A stretch of 64,000 nt of DNA, from NCBI RefSeq assembly GCF_001713455.1, contig NZ_CP016463.1, forward strand, positions 558,001 through 622,000, in the 5' to 3' direction. Under the pieces are notes generated by a model. It was not told the DNA's origin and did no database searches. It worked only from the letters and a program-made list of their open reading frames with translations. The position numbers were made by a program, and so were the translations under genes. The stretch comes from Bosea sp. RAC05 (lineage in GTDB: Bacteria > Pseudomonadota > Alphaproteobacteria > Rhizobiales > Beijerinckiaceae). Numbering within the stretch: the stretch's first letter is position 1; each line of letters opens with the position of its first letter. This document shows positions 33,346 to 42,189 of this stretch, piece after piece.

Positions 33346-33948
33346 ATGCGCCCCAACCTCGATGGCGTCGGCGAGACACTGGAAACGACAGCCTCGCTCG
33401 AATCGAAGCGGGCCGGCGTCGTGATCCTCCGCGGCGAGGGCCTGCCCAACAAGGTCGGGATCGGAGCGATGGATCTGCCAGACGATGTCTGGCTCGACAT
33501 TCAGAACCGCGATCTCGGCGCCGGGCGGCGCTATACGACCGTCACCAGGGTTCGGATGGGGGCTGTCGCCCTCGACAGGCGACACCTTCAGGGGCAGGAC
33601 CAGACCTACGGGGTCGGTGGTACGGTGTTCCGGTCGGGCAAGATGCCCGCAAGCGAGGTCGTCAAGCCTGGAGCCATCGTCAAGCTGAGCGAGACGGAGC
33701 TGGATCCGGACGGTGACACCGCCGCCTGGCTCATCATGGATGACACCGGCCGCAAGTTCCTGATGGTCATGCCTCACGGAGCCGACAGCGACGATATCGT
33801 CGAAAGCATGGAGCGCTTCTTTCCGGGGAGATTCCAGATTTCTTCGATCAGTGCTGGCGTCTTCACCGGCGCCGAGGATCTGACGGTTCCAGGCTGGACG
33901 CTGATCATCGACGATCGCGATGCTCCGTCGCCTCAGCCTCCACGCTGA
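33346..33948 (+). CDS. unknown beta-rich protein, first gene of the family 8-9 operon
   Basis: A 200-residue soluble protein from ATG 33346. Many short strands are apparent (RAGVVILRGEGL, GIGAMDLPDDVWLDIQ, YTTVTRVRMGAVALDRR, TAAWLIMDDTGRKFLMVMP). It has no hydrophobic segments. It precedes members 8 and 9 of the paralogue family by 40 bases and is probably in the same transcript ending at the terminator at 36194-36221. No family recognised. Confidence 0.62.
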   Translation: MRPNLDGVGETLETTASLESKRAGVVILRGEGLPNKVGIGAMDLPDDVWLDIQNRDLGAGRRYTTVTRVRMGAVALDRRHLQGQDQTYGVGGTVFRSGKMPASEVVKPGAIVKLSETELDPDGDTAAWLIMDDTGRKFLMVMPHGADSDDIVESMERFFPGRFQISSISAGVFTGAEDLTVPGWTLIIDDRDAPSPQPPR

Positions 33949-33988
33949 CGGGGTCATCCTGAGCTGAGACGAATTGCGGAAGGGCGCC

Positions 33989-35110
33989 ATGGCAATCGTC
34001 TGGCCCAGCATCGACTACCCCTATGAGCACGTCGCCAAGGGCCACCGCAATCCAACGCGATTGCGTGTGCGCTCGACATTTCCGGTCGAGATCGAGGAAC
34101 TCTCTGTCGATGACGCGCCCGTCGCCCTGAAGACGACCTGGTCCATCGAGCCCGATCAAGAGGTCATCTACCGGGACGTCGGAGGCCGGCTTTTCCAGCG
34201 ATTGTTCGGAACCGAAGGGCGCCCTATCGCGGACCTTCAGGAGCTGGCGACGTACCTGCGTGATGGCGGGCGACGTCGTGAATGGCAGTGCAATCCGTTC
34301 GACCCGCAGACCTATCGCCTGCATGTCACTGACCGCCGAGGCTGCATGCTCAGCTCTCCTCCGGTCGAGAGTTTGATTTCGCGTGAGGTCATCCGCGATG
34401 AGCGCCACATCGGTGAGCAGCAGGCGCAGTCTTTGGCGGCAAACCTCGTCCTGATCGACGGCTCGCCCTGGTGTCTTGCGATGGAGCCGGTTGTGTTCGG
34501 TTGGCGTGGCGGTGATGGCTCCGGCACTGCTCGCTTTTGTCAGGATGCCGACCTCGATGTCGAAAACCAGCACCTCAACGACCGGGTCATACACTGCTTC
34601 AGGCTGGATCAGATCGAGCAGGCCAATGCCTTCACCAAGGCTGTGCTCGATCGATCCGGGCATTTCACGCTGCGCTCAGACATCGACCTGGGGCAGGCCA
34701 AGCTCGGGGATGATGCCTCGACGAACTTCGGAGAATGCCGCTACGAGGTCATGAGGCCGGAAATTCTCAAGTTCGACCCCATCAAACACTGGTCGAAGAT
34801 GCTCACGCGGAACCTGCGCATCAAAACCGCAGAGGAAGGCCTGAAGGGCTTCGAAAGCCTTCCCGCGGATGTGTTGATGAGCTGGGCAGAGCTGCGCCAA
34901 CTCGATGATGAGCCTTATTCCGTTCATCTGCCTGCTCGCGCGGCGCGCAGCCTCGATGCGCTGCTCAACGGGCTGTTGAACTGCCACGGCAATCTTCCCC
35001 GGCTGATCGAGACCCATGCAACGGATCTCGCGATCCGCGGTGACCTGCTGCGCGTGCAGGAATTGCTGCCGGAAGCAGACGACGCCCTGACCCATCTCCC
35101 AGCCCTGTGA
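33989..35110 (+). CDS. IDGxL/DxDL-tail paralogous family, member 8
   Basis: A 373-residue protein; ATG 33989 follows GGAAGGG. It has RVRSTFPVEIEELSVDDAPVALKT, DVGGRLFQRLFGTEGRPIA, NLVLIDGSPWCLAMEP (IDG at 156-158), FRLDQIEQANAFTKAV and the tail EADDALTHLPAL. The GRLFxxLxxxxGxPxA block pairs it with members 2 and 9. Its stop overlaps the start of member 9 (GTGA), the same arrangement as members 1 and 2. Function unknown. Confidence 0.75.
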   Translation: MAIVWPSIDYPYEHVAKGHRNPTRLRVRSTFPVEIEELSVDDAPVALKTTWSIEPDQEVIYRDVGGRLFQRLFGTEGRPIADLQELATYLRDGGRRREWQCNPFDPQTYRLHVTDRRGCMLSSPPVESLISREVIRDERHIGEQQAQSLAANLVLIDGSPWCLAMEPVVFGWRGGDGSGTARFCQDADLDVENQHLNDRVIHCFRLDQIEQANAFTKAVLDRSGHFTLRSDIDLGQAKLGDDASTNFGECRYEVMRPEILKFDPIKHWSKMLTRNLRIKTAEEGLKGFESLPADVLMSWAELRQLDDEPYSVHLPARAARSLDALLNGLLNCHGNLPRLIETHATDLAIRGDLLRVQELLPEADDALTHLPAL

Positions 35111-36189
35111 GCCCCATGGACCCCATCATTCATGTTCCGGTCCCTTATGCGGTCAGCGTTCGGTTTGGTCGCTCGCGCGACCTATCCACGGTCTATTTGC
35201 GACGAGATCTACCCGTTCGCTTACAAGGAATAGAGTCCGCCCGTGCACCCATCGCTGTCTCGTTAAGGGCACGGCTGCGACCTCCGATCGATCTCGACTG
35301 GAGGGAAGTGGCAGGCCGCCTCTTTCGGCCTTTGCTCGACAACGCTGGTTGCCCGGTAGCCGTCACCGGTTTTCAGCAGGCCGTGCAGCAGGCACTGGCG
35401 AACCCAAACGACAGCTGGTCCGACTTCCCGATTGTCACAGGCGGACGCGGCATCCAGTCGACAGCCTCAAATCTCGAAGGGTTCGATACAGCAAAGCTGA
35501 TCAGCGATGCCTGGCTCGAAGCGTCGGTCGCCGCAGCCAAAATTTTCGATCAGGATATTCTGGTCATCGACGGGATCATCCATAAGGCCTCCCCGCCGCC
35601 TGTCTGGTCGCCCGCGGCCGGGTCAGCGTCGATGGCCTACGGCCTTCACCGCGTCAGTTTGATCATTCCAGGCTTCGAGCATTCGTCGTGCATCCGCTTT
35701 CGAGGCGATCAGGCCAAGGAGGCTTGCGAGCTTGCCTCGTTGCTGGCTCGCCGTGCGGAGCAGTTCCCGCCGGGCACGCAGCAGCCGAAGGTCAAAGAGC
35801 TGGAGGTCGACCCTGGTACCGTCGCGATCGTCGACGCTCAGTTCGTTCCCGATCCGAGAGCAGACAGCTTCAAATCGGCATCTGATGACATCCGGGATGC
35901 GATGAAGCCAGCCGTGTTGGGGGATACGCCGTTCGAGCTGCTCGCTGCCTATGTCGATCTGCAGAGGGCAGCGGCCTCACTTCCGGCCATCTCGCCCGAT
36001 GACAGCGAGATCGCTGCATGTGCCCAGGCTTTCAACGCCTATCTGGCGGCCTATCGTGCATATGGCGACACAGACTGGCCTCGAGGCGCTCAATCCCAAG
36101 AGTTCGCCATGGGCGCGCTGACAGTGGCAGAGATCATCGGGCCACCGGAGTCGGTCGTAGATCACGACCTTACTGGGCTGGGGCTCTGA
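35107..36189 (+). CDS. IDGxL/DxDL-tail paralogous family, member 9
   Basis: A 360-residue protein from the overlapping GTG at 35107 (ATG at 35116 also possible). Signature: VYLRRDLPVRLQGIESARAPIAVSL, EVAGRLFRPLLDNAGCPVAVTG, ILVIDGIIHKASPPP (IDGII at about 154-158), FRGDQAKEACELASLL and the tail DHDLTGLGL. Last gene before a strong terminator. No domain recognised; the mix of short strands and terminal helices resembles the other members. Confidence 0.75.
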   Translation: MSPMDPIIHVPVPYAVSVRFGRSRDLSTVYLRRDLPVRLQGIESARAPIAVSLRARLRPPIDLDWREVAGRLFRPLLDNAGCPVAVTGFQQAVQQALANPNDSWSDFPIVTGGRGIQSTASNLEGFDTAKLISDAWLEASVAAAKIFDQDILVIDGIIHKASPPPVWSPAAGSASMAYGLHRVSLIIPGFEHSSCIRFRGDQAKEACELASLLARRAEQFPPGTQQPKVKELEVDPGTVAIVDAQFVPDPRADSFKSASDDIRDAMKPAVLGDTPFELLAAYVDLQRAAASLPAISPDDSEIAACAQAFNAYLAAYRAYGDTDWPRGAQSQEFAMGALTVAEIIGPPESVVDHDLTGLGL

Positions 36190-36193
36190 AACG

Positions 36194-36221
36194 AAAAAGG
36201 CGGGCCGAAGCCCGCCTTTTT
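36194..36221 (+). terminator. rho-independent terminator after family members 8 and 9
   Basis: Perfect 12-bp stem AAAAAGGCGGGC / GCCCGCCTTTTT with loop CGAA, ending in a T-run. It lies directly after the stop of member 9 and before the convergent 36241-37464 gene, and would work in both directions. Confidence 0.93.
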
Positions 36222-36240
36222 GGTCTCTATGCATCGAACC

Positions 36241-37464
36241 TCAGTAGCGCGGCATCGGGCGTCGGCCGTATCCATCTTCGGCCAGCTTGATCTGCTTGGC
36301 CTCGTCCCAGACGCCGCGCAGGATCCGGTTGTCGGACGAGAACAGCCCATTGGCCTCGTGCGCGATGACGTTGCCGCGGAGCGTTGCAGTGAACGCGCCA
36401 CGGCCGAAATCCATCACGACACCCTGTGTCTGGATCAGGCAGCGGCTTTCGGGGCCGAAACGGCGGACGCAGGCCATGCCCTGCTGCGTCGCCTGGTCGA
36501 CGATGGCATCGGCGCGGCGAACACTGCCGACGGAGATCGCGACAGTGGCCTTCGCAGCCAGGGTCATCTGGTCGGACATCGGGATCGGACCCGTATGCCG
36601 ACCGGCACCGTAGGACGTCGCGCCGTAGCCGCTGCCTGCATAGGGATCGGGCCGATAGGCGGGATAGGGCGCCGGATAGACGGGGCCCGCTGACGGATAG
36701 GCCGGAGCCGGATAGGCGCCGCCATAGCCGCCCTGCGGATGCCCGTTGACCATCATGTCGTAGACCTTGGGTGCGACCAGGCCGGCGGCGACACCGCCCA
36801 GGATCGCCATCACCCGGTCGCGCTTTCGGGCTTCCGCCTCGTGCGGGACCAGGGTCACGGCGAATGAGGCGATCAGCCCGAGCGCGCCGAGTTGCTTGAT
36901 GGTGGAGAAAACCGGCTTGGCATCCCTCTCGGCCCCGCCGCCGACGAAAACGGTCGCTCCCTTCGAGACGAACTTGGCGAGCGGCTGAAGCGTCTGCCGG
37001 CGATGACGGATGGCACCGATCATCTCCTTGATCGTCCGGCGCGCAACCAGCTGCGCCTCGTCTGTCACGGAAGCGATCATCTCGCCAACCCGCTCGGCAC
37101 CGGCACCAGGCGCCGACGGCGCCGCATTGGCGATCAGGCCGCTCGTGAACTCCGCAACCGGCGCATCCGGGCCGGCCGCAGCCGCTTCGGTCGAAGCCGC
37201 CGCGATCGAGGCTTGACTCAGCTGCTCCATCGCCCTGCGCGCCCGCTCGGCGAGCAGGTGGTTGGCCCAGTCACCGAAATAGACGGGCTTTGAACCGACA
37301 TGCTTGGCGAGGGTCGATGCGACAGGCGATGCGCTCAGGCCCAGGCGCGCCGTGATGTCGCGAAACCGCGCATCGGGAGCTGCGTAGTCGTACTCCCCCA
37401 CCGCAACGTCCTCGCGAAACGCGGCATTGCGAGCGGTGAATTCTGAAGCAAGAGCCTGTGACAC
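36241..37464 (-). CDS. unknown protein with a membrane segment and a P/Y/G-rich linker
   Basis: About 407 residues from the GTG at 37464 (GGAGG six bases upstream); the frame is open to 37521. The N-terminal half is helical and alanine-rich; a hydrophobic stretch LGALGLIASFAVTLVPHEAEA and the following AILGGVAAGLVAPKVYDMM may be membrane-associated. Then comes a low-complexity proline/tyrosine/glycine linker (YPAPAYPSAGPVYPAPYP) and a C-terminal domain with two cysteines (ACVRRFGPESRCLI). The layout suggests an envelope or secretion-linked protein, but no family is recognised. Confidence 0.6.
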   Translation of the reverse strand: MSQALASEFTARNAAFREDVAVGEYDYAAPDARFRDITARLGLSASPVASTLAKHVGSKPVYFGDWANHLLAERARRAMEQLSQASIAAASTEAAAAGPDAPVAEFTSGLIANAAPSAPGAGAERVGEMIASVTDEAQLVARRTIKEMIGAIRHRRQTLQPLAKFVSKGATVFVGGGAERDAKPVFSTIKQLGALGLIASFAVTLVPHEAEARKRDRVMAILGGVAAGLVAPKVYDMMVNGHPQGGYGGAYPAPAYPSAGPVYPAPYPAYRPDPYAGSGYGATSYGAGRHTGPIPMSDQMTLAAKATVAISVGSVRRADAIVDQATQQGMACVRRFGPESRCLIQTQGVVMDFGRGAFTATLRGNVIAHEANGLFSSDNRILRGVWDEAKQIKLAEDGYGRRPMPRY

Positions 37465-37585
37465 GGTGGGCCTCCACGAACGATGCGTGAGGCAGATCTT
37501 CCATGGCGCGATGAAACCCACGAATCGCGCTGTTTGTCGCTTTCGTTGCCGTGACTGACCTTGTCTTCAGAACAAGGAGTTGTCC

Positions 37586-38317
37586 GTGCATAACCGCTAC
37601 TTCAAGGTCATCAAACCATTCCGGATCTGGCGCAGCATCGGCATCAGTCCGTCGAATGCCTATGTCGGTTCGTCGCGTATGCTGACGACGGTCAAGGAAG
37701 CGCGCAACGCCTTGCCTGGCGACGAAATCCACGCGCTGGTCGGCGGTGAGTTCCTGGTTCGCGGCAACGAATGCTGGCCCATTGGCCTGTCTCCTCCGAA
37801 GGAATCGCCGTTCGAGAAGAGCTACGGCCTCTACAGGCCGGCCGAAATGCTGGCCCAGGACGTCAAACACGTCGAAGCCATGCCGAAGCCCGCATCGGCG
37901 CCAGATTATGGCCTGGCGAACCAGCAGGTATCCAACAACCTGCTGCGCGAATTCCACCCGCAGGTGATCCAGGTCGAGGCGTCGCCAGATCTGGAGAAGC
38001 TGCGCGAGATCGTGGCCGACGTTCGCGACGAAATCGGTGCTGAGCTGACGCTCAAGGAGAAGGACATCACCGCCTATAGCGGCGCAACGATCACTTTCGA
38101 GCTGGAAGGCAAGAAGGCTTCGCTCATGATCAGCGGCGCCGGCATGATCATCGCCGAACTGCCTGAAGACATGCCGTCGGCCGTGGCGCCGTTCGAGAGC
38201 TGCCTTTCTGGCCGCGGCCGCATCTATCTGCGCGACGCTGTGGCGTCCGAGACCATGGCGGCCGAGCTCATCCGGGAATTCGTCGCCGCCATCCATGGTC
38301 CTGCGGCAAGGCCGTAA
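37586..38317 (+). CDS. unknown soluble protein
   Basis: A 243-residue protein; GTG 37586 is chosen because AAGGAG lies six bases upstream (a TTG at 37580 touches the ribosome site). Segments include YVGSSRMLTTVKEARNALPGDEIHALVGGEFLV and a helical C-terminal region LEKLREIVADVRDEIGAELTLKEKDI. Its last 94 bases overlap the convergent ATP-grasp gene. No family recognised. Confidence 0.62.
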   Translation: MHNRYFKVIKPFRIWRSIGISPSNAYVGSSRMLTTVKEARNALPGDEIHALVGGEFLVRGNECWPIGLSPPKESPFEKSYGLYRPAEMLAQDVKHVEAMPKPASAPDYGLANQQVSNNLLREFHPQVIQVEASPDLEKLREIVADVRDEIGAELTLKEKDITAYSGATITFELEGKKASLMISGAGMIIAELPEDMPSAVAPFESCLSGRGRIYLRDAVASETMAAELIREFVAAIHGPAARP

Positions 38318-39474
38318 CCGTAAACGGATGACACCTCAGTCAGGATTGCTGCCGCAACCTGCGCGAAGTCCAGGGCGTAGAGCCCGGAATTGTCGAGAGC
38401 ATCGGTCTCGATCAGGCACACCTCCTGGGTGTCGGCATTGATCGCGAAGTCCATGGTGCAGTTGGTGAAGGGATGAGCGCCCTTCCCCCATTCGGCACGA
38501 AGTGACGCGCACAAGCGCCTCGCCTCACTGACATAGCGTCCGATAAGGCTGGGCATATCGCGAACCTGCCGGTCGCTCCGCTTTCCCTCGACGAGGGTAT
38601 GGAAAGCCCCGTCTGTATCGCGACGGAAAATGGGGCTGAGCCATTCGATGGTGCCTGCGCCTGCAACGGGCTCGCCACCGACGACGCAGATCCGGTACTC
38701 GTGGATCATCGGGACACGCTCCTGGATCAGGAAGCAGGTCTCGCGCTCCTCACAATCCATCAGGTTGGCATCGAACGCCTGGAAGAAGGCCTTCTGGATA
38801 CCGCGGTCGGAAGGCGCCTCCGGGCCGGGCCGGAACTGGAGCTGTGCCGGAGCCTGGTACTTGGGCTGGAAGATGATCTTCGCCATCAAATCGCGGCAGC
38901 CGCGGTCGATCAGCGATCGCGTCGAGGCGACGTACCCTCGCTCCCCGTCAGCGTCCCCCGAAGAGACGATCGCCGCACGGTTGAGCGCAGCAAGCAAGGC
39001 GGGACTGCGCCAGTAGGAACCGCCTCGACCCAGCACGCCTTCATGAGGCCAGGCCAAGGTCGCCAGAGGGCTCTTACCCGGATAGGCGCGCGAGAAGATG
39101 GGGTCGAACCGCAGTGGGGTTCCGCTGAATATCGCGGGGCTGTTGGCGCTCAAGGGGGAATGCGTGTTCCAGGTCGCCACGACCGGAAGGCAGTCGAGGC
39201 AGGCGGAATGGTCGAGGATGTAGACCGGGAGCCCGGACTTGGCCCAGCTTACGAGCCGAACCGCACTCTCGCTCCAGTCCTCCAGATCGGCTGCCCTGTC
39301 GAGTTGCGAGTTGCGAAGGCCAAAGATCTGCGCCCAGGACCTGACCAGCTCCTCATAGGCGGTCACGGCCTGGTCGAAATGGTCTCGGCTGATTGCGTCA
39401 CTGAAGTCCTGCCATCGCGGAGCGCGCGCAACCGTGTGAGGATCAGGGAAGCGCGGGCGAAACAGGATCTGCAT
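38224..39474 (-). CDS. ATP-grasp-like protein
   Basis: A 416-residue protein. The C-terminal half shows an ATP-grasp outline: FLIQERVPMIHEYRICVVGGEPVAGAG, then MDFAINADTQEVCLIETDALDNSGLYALD, comparable to the metal-binding EYR...D...E-x-N/D strands of the fold in ATP-grasp proteins of unknown substrate (DUF4343-like). These usually ligate a carboxylate to an amine or thiol. The last 94 bases overlap the convergent 37586 gene, so one of the two C termini may be over-extended. The downstream end of the DNA methyltransferase gene is only nine bases upstream, so they likely share a transcript. Confidence 0.62.
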   Translation of the reverse strand: MQILFRPRFPDPHTVARAPRWQDFSDAISRDHFDQAVTAYEELVRSWAQIFGLRNSQLDRAADLEDWSESAVRLVSWAKSGLPVYILDHSACLDCLPVVATWNTHSPLSANSPAIFSGTPLRFDPIFSRAYPGKSPLATLAWPHEGVLGRGGSYWRSPALLAALNRAAIVSSGDADGERGYVASTRSLIDRGCRDLMAKIIFQPKYQAPAQLQFRPGPEAPSDRGIQKAFFQAFDANLMDCEERETCFLIQERVPMIHEYRICVVGGEPVAGAGTIEWLSPIFRRDTDGAFHTLVEGKRSDRQVRDMPSLIGRYVSEARRLCASLRAEWGKGAHPFTNCTMDFAINADTQEVCLIETDALDNSGLYALDFAQVAAAILTEVSSVYGYGLAAGPWMAATNSRMSSAAMVSDATASRR

Positions 39475-39483
39475 GGGGTGTCC

Positions 39484-40302
39484 TCAGCCGAAGATGAGTT
39501 CGGGTTGAAGGGTCGCTTCCTCGATGCGTTGCTCGCATAGGGCAACGAAATGGGGGAGTTTCTCGATCAGGATTGCGCGCCGGCCAGCCATCAAGGCCGA
39601 GACACCTGTCGTCCCCGATCCGCCGAAGGGGTCGAGCACTAGGTCGCCGGGATTTGAATAGGATTCGATCAGCATCCGCACGAGTTCACCCGGCTTCTGC
39701 GTCGGATGAACAGCCGCATGATGCATCGACTTGAACCGCTGGACACTCCTGGCTCTGCGGGCTCCTCCGTCCTGTGTCTCATAGCCGGTGCTGGCGTATT
39801 CGCCGCGGTGGCCGGGCCCCTTGCGCGCCGTGATCTTCCTGGCAACCGCGTCGAAGGTCATCGGCGAATGCGCTCGGATCTGGTTGGGCGGAACCGCGGT
39901 CGGACGAAACTGAACGATGAGCTCGTGGACCCGATTGAACCGTCCCTTGTCGGGCGGGCCGGCCCCATTCTGCTTTTCCCAGACGACTTCCTGCATGATC
40001 GACCAGTCGGGTGAGAACTCGTCCTTGTGGTTCATGAAGAAGCGTAGGCTGCCGAAGCACCAGAGAGAGGCGTGCGGGGCCATCAGCGGCAACAAGGCCT
40101 TGAGCCAGCCCTTGACCTCCTTGTCCCATTTCAGCTTGGTCTCGTTGTACGGCGGGTCGGCGATGACGAGATCGATCGATCCAGGCGCGATCGTGGCCAA
40201 CAGCTCGCGGCAATCGCCATGCATGATGGTGCATTCGCCCGAGGCAATGCCCCCTCGCGTCGATGCCCTCCCGACATGGCTCTCGCTGATGATCTGATCC
40301 AA
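39484..40302 (-). CDS. DNA methyltransferase (N4-cytosine/N6-adenine, beta class)
   Basis: A 272-residue enzyme: catalytic motif IV LVIADPPYNETKLKWD comes first, and SAM motif I LVLDPFGGSGTTGVSALMAGR comes near the C terminus, the beta-class order typical of CcrM-like and phage methyltransferases. HPTQKPGELVRMLIESY precedes motif I as usual. The target recognition region lies between. No nuclease partner. It is a third methylation specificity class in the window besides Dcm and Dam types. Confidence 0.92.
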   Translation of the reverse strand: MDQIISESHVGRASTRGGIASGECTIMHGDCRELLATIAPGSIDLVIADPPYNETKLKWDKEVKGWLKALLPLMAPHASLWCFGSLRFFMNHKDEFSPDWSIMQEVVWEKQNGAGPPDKGRFNRVHELIVQFRPTAVPPNQIRAHSPMTFDAVARKITARKGPGHRGEYASTGYETQDGGARRARSVQRFKSMHHAAVHPTQKPGELVRMLIESYSNPGDLVLDPFGGSGTTGVSALMAGRRAILIEKLPHFVALCEQRIEEATLQPELIFG

Positions 40303-40384
40303 GTCGGTGCCTGCGTCCTGATAGGGTTAGCCACGGCGATTCAACCGGTGCCCACTCATACGAAAGCTGCCTGAGGATAGCGTC

Positions 40385-40393
40385 AAGGATTGT
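40385..40393 (-). promoter_or_regulatory. ACAATCCTT motif for the methyltransferase/ATP-grasp operon
   Basis: Minus-strand copy 82 bases before the ATG at 40302, followed on that strand by GACGCTATCCTC. Confidence 0.45.
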
Positions 40394-40477
40394 TTCCTCT
40401 GTTCTTGATGTAGCCGTGGATCATTGCGATTGTGCCGATCTCGAATGGCGAATCGCCGACGGCTGGAGGATGTTGCA

Positions 40478-41662
40478 TTGGGTTTTGCTGGTCAGATCAG
40501 GCCCTTCGATGAGGGGGTTGCCGGCGTCCTGTCGGACGCGGATATCCGCGCACTCATGCAGCGCGGATCTGTGCGGCCGGCCGACGAAAGCCGCATCCAG
40601 CCCGCGAGCCTCGATCTGGCGCTGTCAGGAGAAGCCGTTCGCGTCCGCTCAAGCTTCCTGCCTGGACAGGAGGGCAAGGTCGCTGACTTCATTCATGCGC
40701 TTGCCATCAAGTCCTTCTCGCTCGGCGATGGTGCGGTGCTCGAACCGGGAGGTGTCTACCTCGTCGCACTGGCCGACGAATTGCGGCTGCCGGCGGCCGT
40801 CTCGGCCCGGTGCAACCCCAAGAGCTCGACTGGGCGCATCGACGTCTTCGTTCGTGTCATCGGCGACGGCTTCTCGTCGTTCGACGATGTGCCCGCCGGC
40901 TATACCGGGAAGCTGTGGCTCGAAATCGCTCCCCGCACGTTTCCAATCATCGTGCGGCCCGGCAGCCGCCTCGCGCAGATGCGCTTTCGCAGCGGTCATG
41001 CTGTCGTCAGCGACGAAGAGATATTCGCTCTCGAAAAGCGGGCCGATGGAGGTCACCCCTTCCTCCAGGGCGGCGATGCGATGCTGCGAGGGGGACTGGC
41101 TCTGACAATCGACCTCGCCCCGAAGGCAGGTCCTGTCGGATTCCGAGCGCGTCGCAACGCAGGCGCAATCGACGTCGATGCGGTCGGCGCTCTCGATCCT
41201 CTCGATTTCTGGGAGCCGCTTCGGCTTCAGGCCGGTGGCGTGATCCTCGAACCCAACGAGTTCTACATCCTCGCCTCCCATGAGGCGATGTGCGTGCCAG
41301 CGGGCTTTGCAGCCGAAATGGTGGCCTTCGATGCCGGAATTGCCGAGGCACGAATTCACTACGCCGGGTTCATGGATCCGGGATTTGGATGTGATGCCCC
41401 GAGCCGGGCTGTGCTGGAAGTTCGGCCGCACGATGTGCCATTTCTCGTGACCCATCGGCAGACTGTGTGCCGCATTGTCTACGAGCGGATGGCCAGCATG
41501 CCCTCTCAGCTCTACGGATCCGGCAGCAACTACCAGGGTCAGGGGCTGCGTCTGTCGAAGGCGTTCCTGCCGTGGCCGGCACCGCAGGTCGAGCCGATCC
41601 CGAAGCAGCCGTTCTGGCGCAGCCGGTTCGGCATGAAGCCGCGGGCAAGCGCTCGTTCCTGA
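40478..41662 (+). CDS. double-domain dCTP deaminase-like protein
   Basis: About 394 residues. A TTG at 40478 has GGAGG eight bases upstream and is preferred; the frame is open from 40424. The first half has IQPASLDLAL, RCNPKSSTGRIDVFVRVIGDG and IAPRTFPIIVRPGSRLAQMRF, matching dCTP deaminase/dUTPase-fold enzymes (the KSSxxR motif). The second half repeats the fold in altered form (FYILASHEAMCVPAGFAAEM...YAGFMDPGFG), as in the longer 2'-deoxycytidine 5'-triphosphate deaminases of alphaproteobacteria. The reaction gives dUTP for dTTP synthesis. Confidence 0.83.
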   Translation: MGFAGQIRPFDEGVAGVLSDADIRALMQRGSVRPADESRIQPASLDLALSGEAVRVRSSFLPGQEGKVADFIHALAIKSFSLGDGAVLEPGGVYLVALADELRLPAAVSARCNPKSSTGRIDVFVRVIGDGFSSFDDVPAGYTGKLWLEIAPRTFPIIVRPGSRLAQMRFRSGHAVVSDEEIFALEKRADGGHPFLQGGDAMLRGGLALTIDLAPKAGPVGFRARRNAGAIDVDAVGALDPLDFWEPLRLQAGGVILEPNEFYILASHEAMCVPAGFAAEMVAFDAGIAEARIHYAGFMDPGFGCDAPSRAVLEVRPHDVPFLVTHRQTVCRIVYERMASMPSQLYGSGSNYQGQGLRLSKAFLPWPAPQVEPIPKQPFWRSRFGMKPRASARS

Positions 41663-41669
41663 GGACAGA

Positions 41670-42155
41670 TCAGGCGACGCGCCCGACCATCGCGCGTCTC
41701 CTGATTGCGATTTCGGCGTCGATCTCGGCGCGCTCGCTCCTGACGCTGTCGAGCTTACCGGCGAGCGCGCGCTCGTCTTCGGCAATCGTCTCGCGCTTGC
41801 GTTCGAGGGCTGCGATGCGAGCCAGTGTCAGGAGCCTGCCGTTGTCACGGATGAAGGCGACTGCAGCCTGGTGCACGGCTTCAACGATCGGCATCCAATC
41901 CGCCCGTTTTGGCCTAGAGCCGTCATGCGTCGACACCAGCGGGCACGAGTCGCAGACCAGCTCATGCATTGAGCTTTCGAGCCGGTAGCCCAGTTTCATC
42001 GATAGAATGACCGGGGCGCCCGCGATGCAGGGCGGGTTCAGGGATGCAGCCGAGACGCGCACGAGGTCGGGGCGGCTGAAATCGATTTCCACGACGCCGC
42101 ATCCGCTATCGATCAGGGCGTTGGTCGTGCGGTGATGGTTGAATGGAATGATCAC
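41670..42155 (-). CDS. unknown small protein with helical C terminus
   Basis: A 161-residue protein; the first half is a beta-type domain with CDSC (HELVCDSCPLV) and another cysteine earlier, the last 60 residues form a charged helix (LARIAALERKRETIAEDERALAGKLDSVRSERAEID). A CxxC could bind metal with other ligands, but only one such pair is visible. Convergent with the dCTP deaminase gene. No family recognised. Confidence 0.55.
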   Translation of the reverse strand: MIIPFNHHRTTNALIDSGCGVVEIDFSRPDLVRVSAASLNPPCIAGAPVILSMKLGYRLESSMHELVCDSCPLVSTHDGSRPKRADWMPIVEAVHQAAVAFIRDNGRLLTLARIAALERKRETIAEDERALAGKLDSVRSERAEIDAEIAIRRRAMVGRVA

Positions 42156-42189
42156 GCTCGCCTCCTCATATCGAATCTGCTTCTAAATC

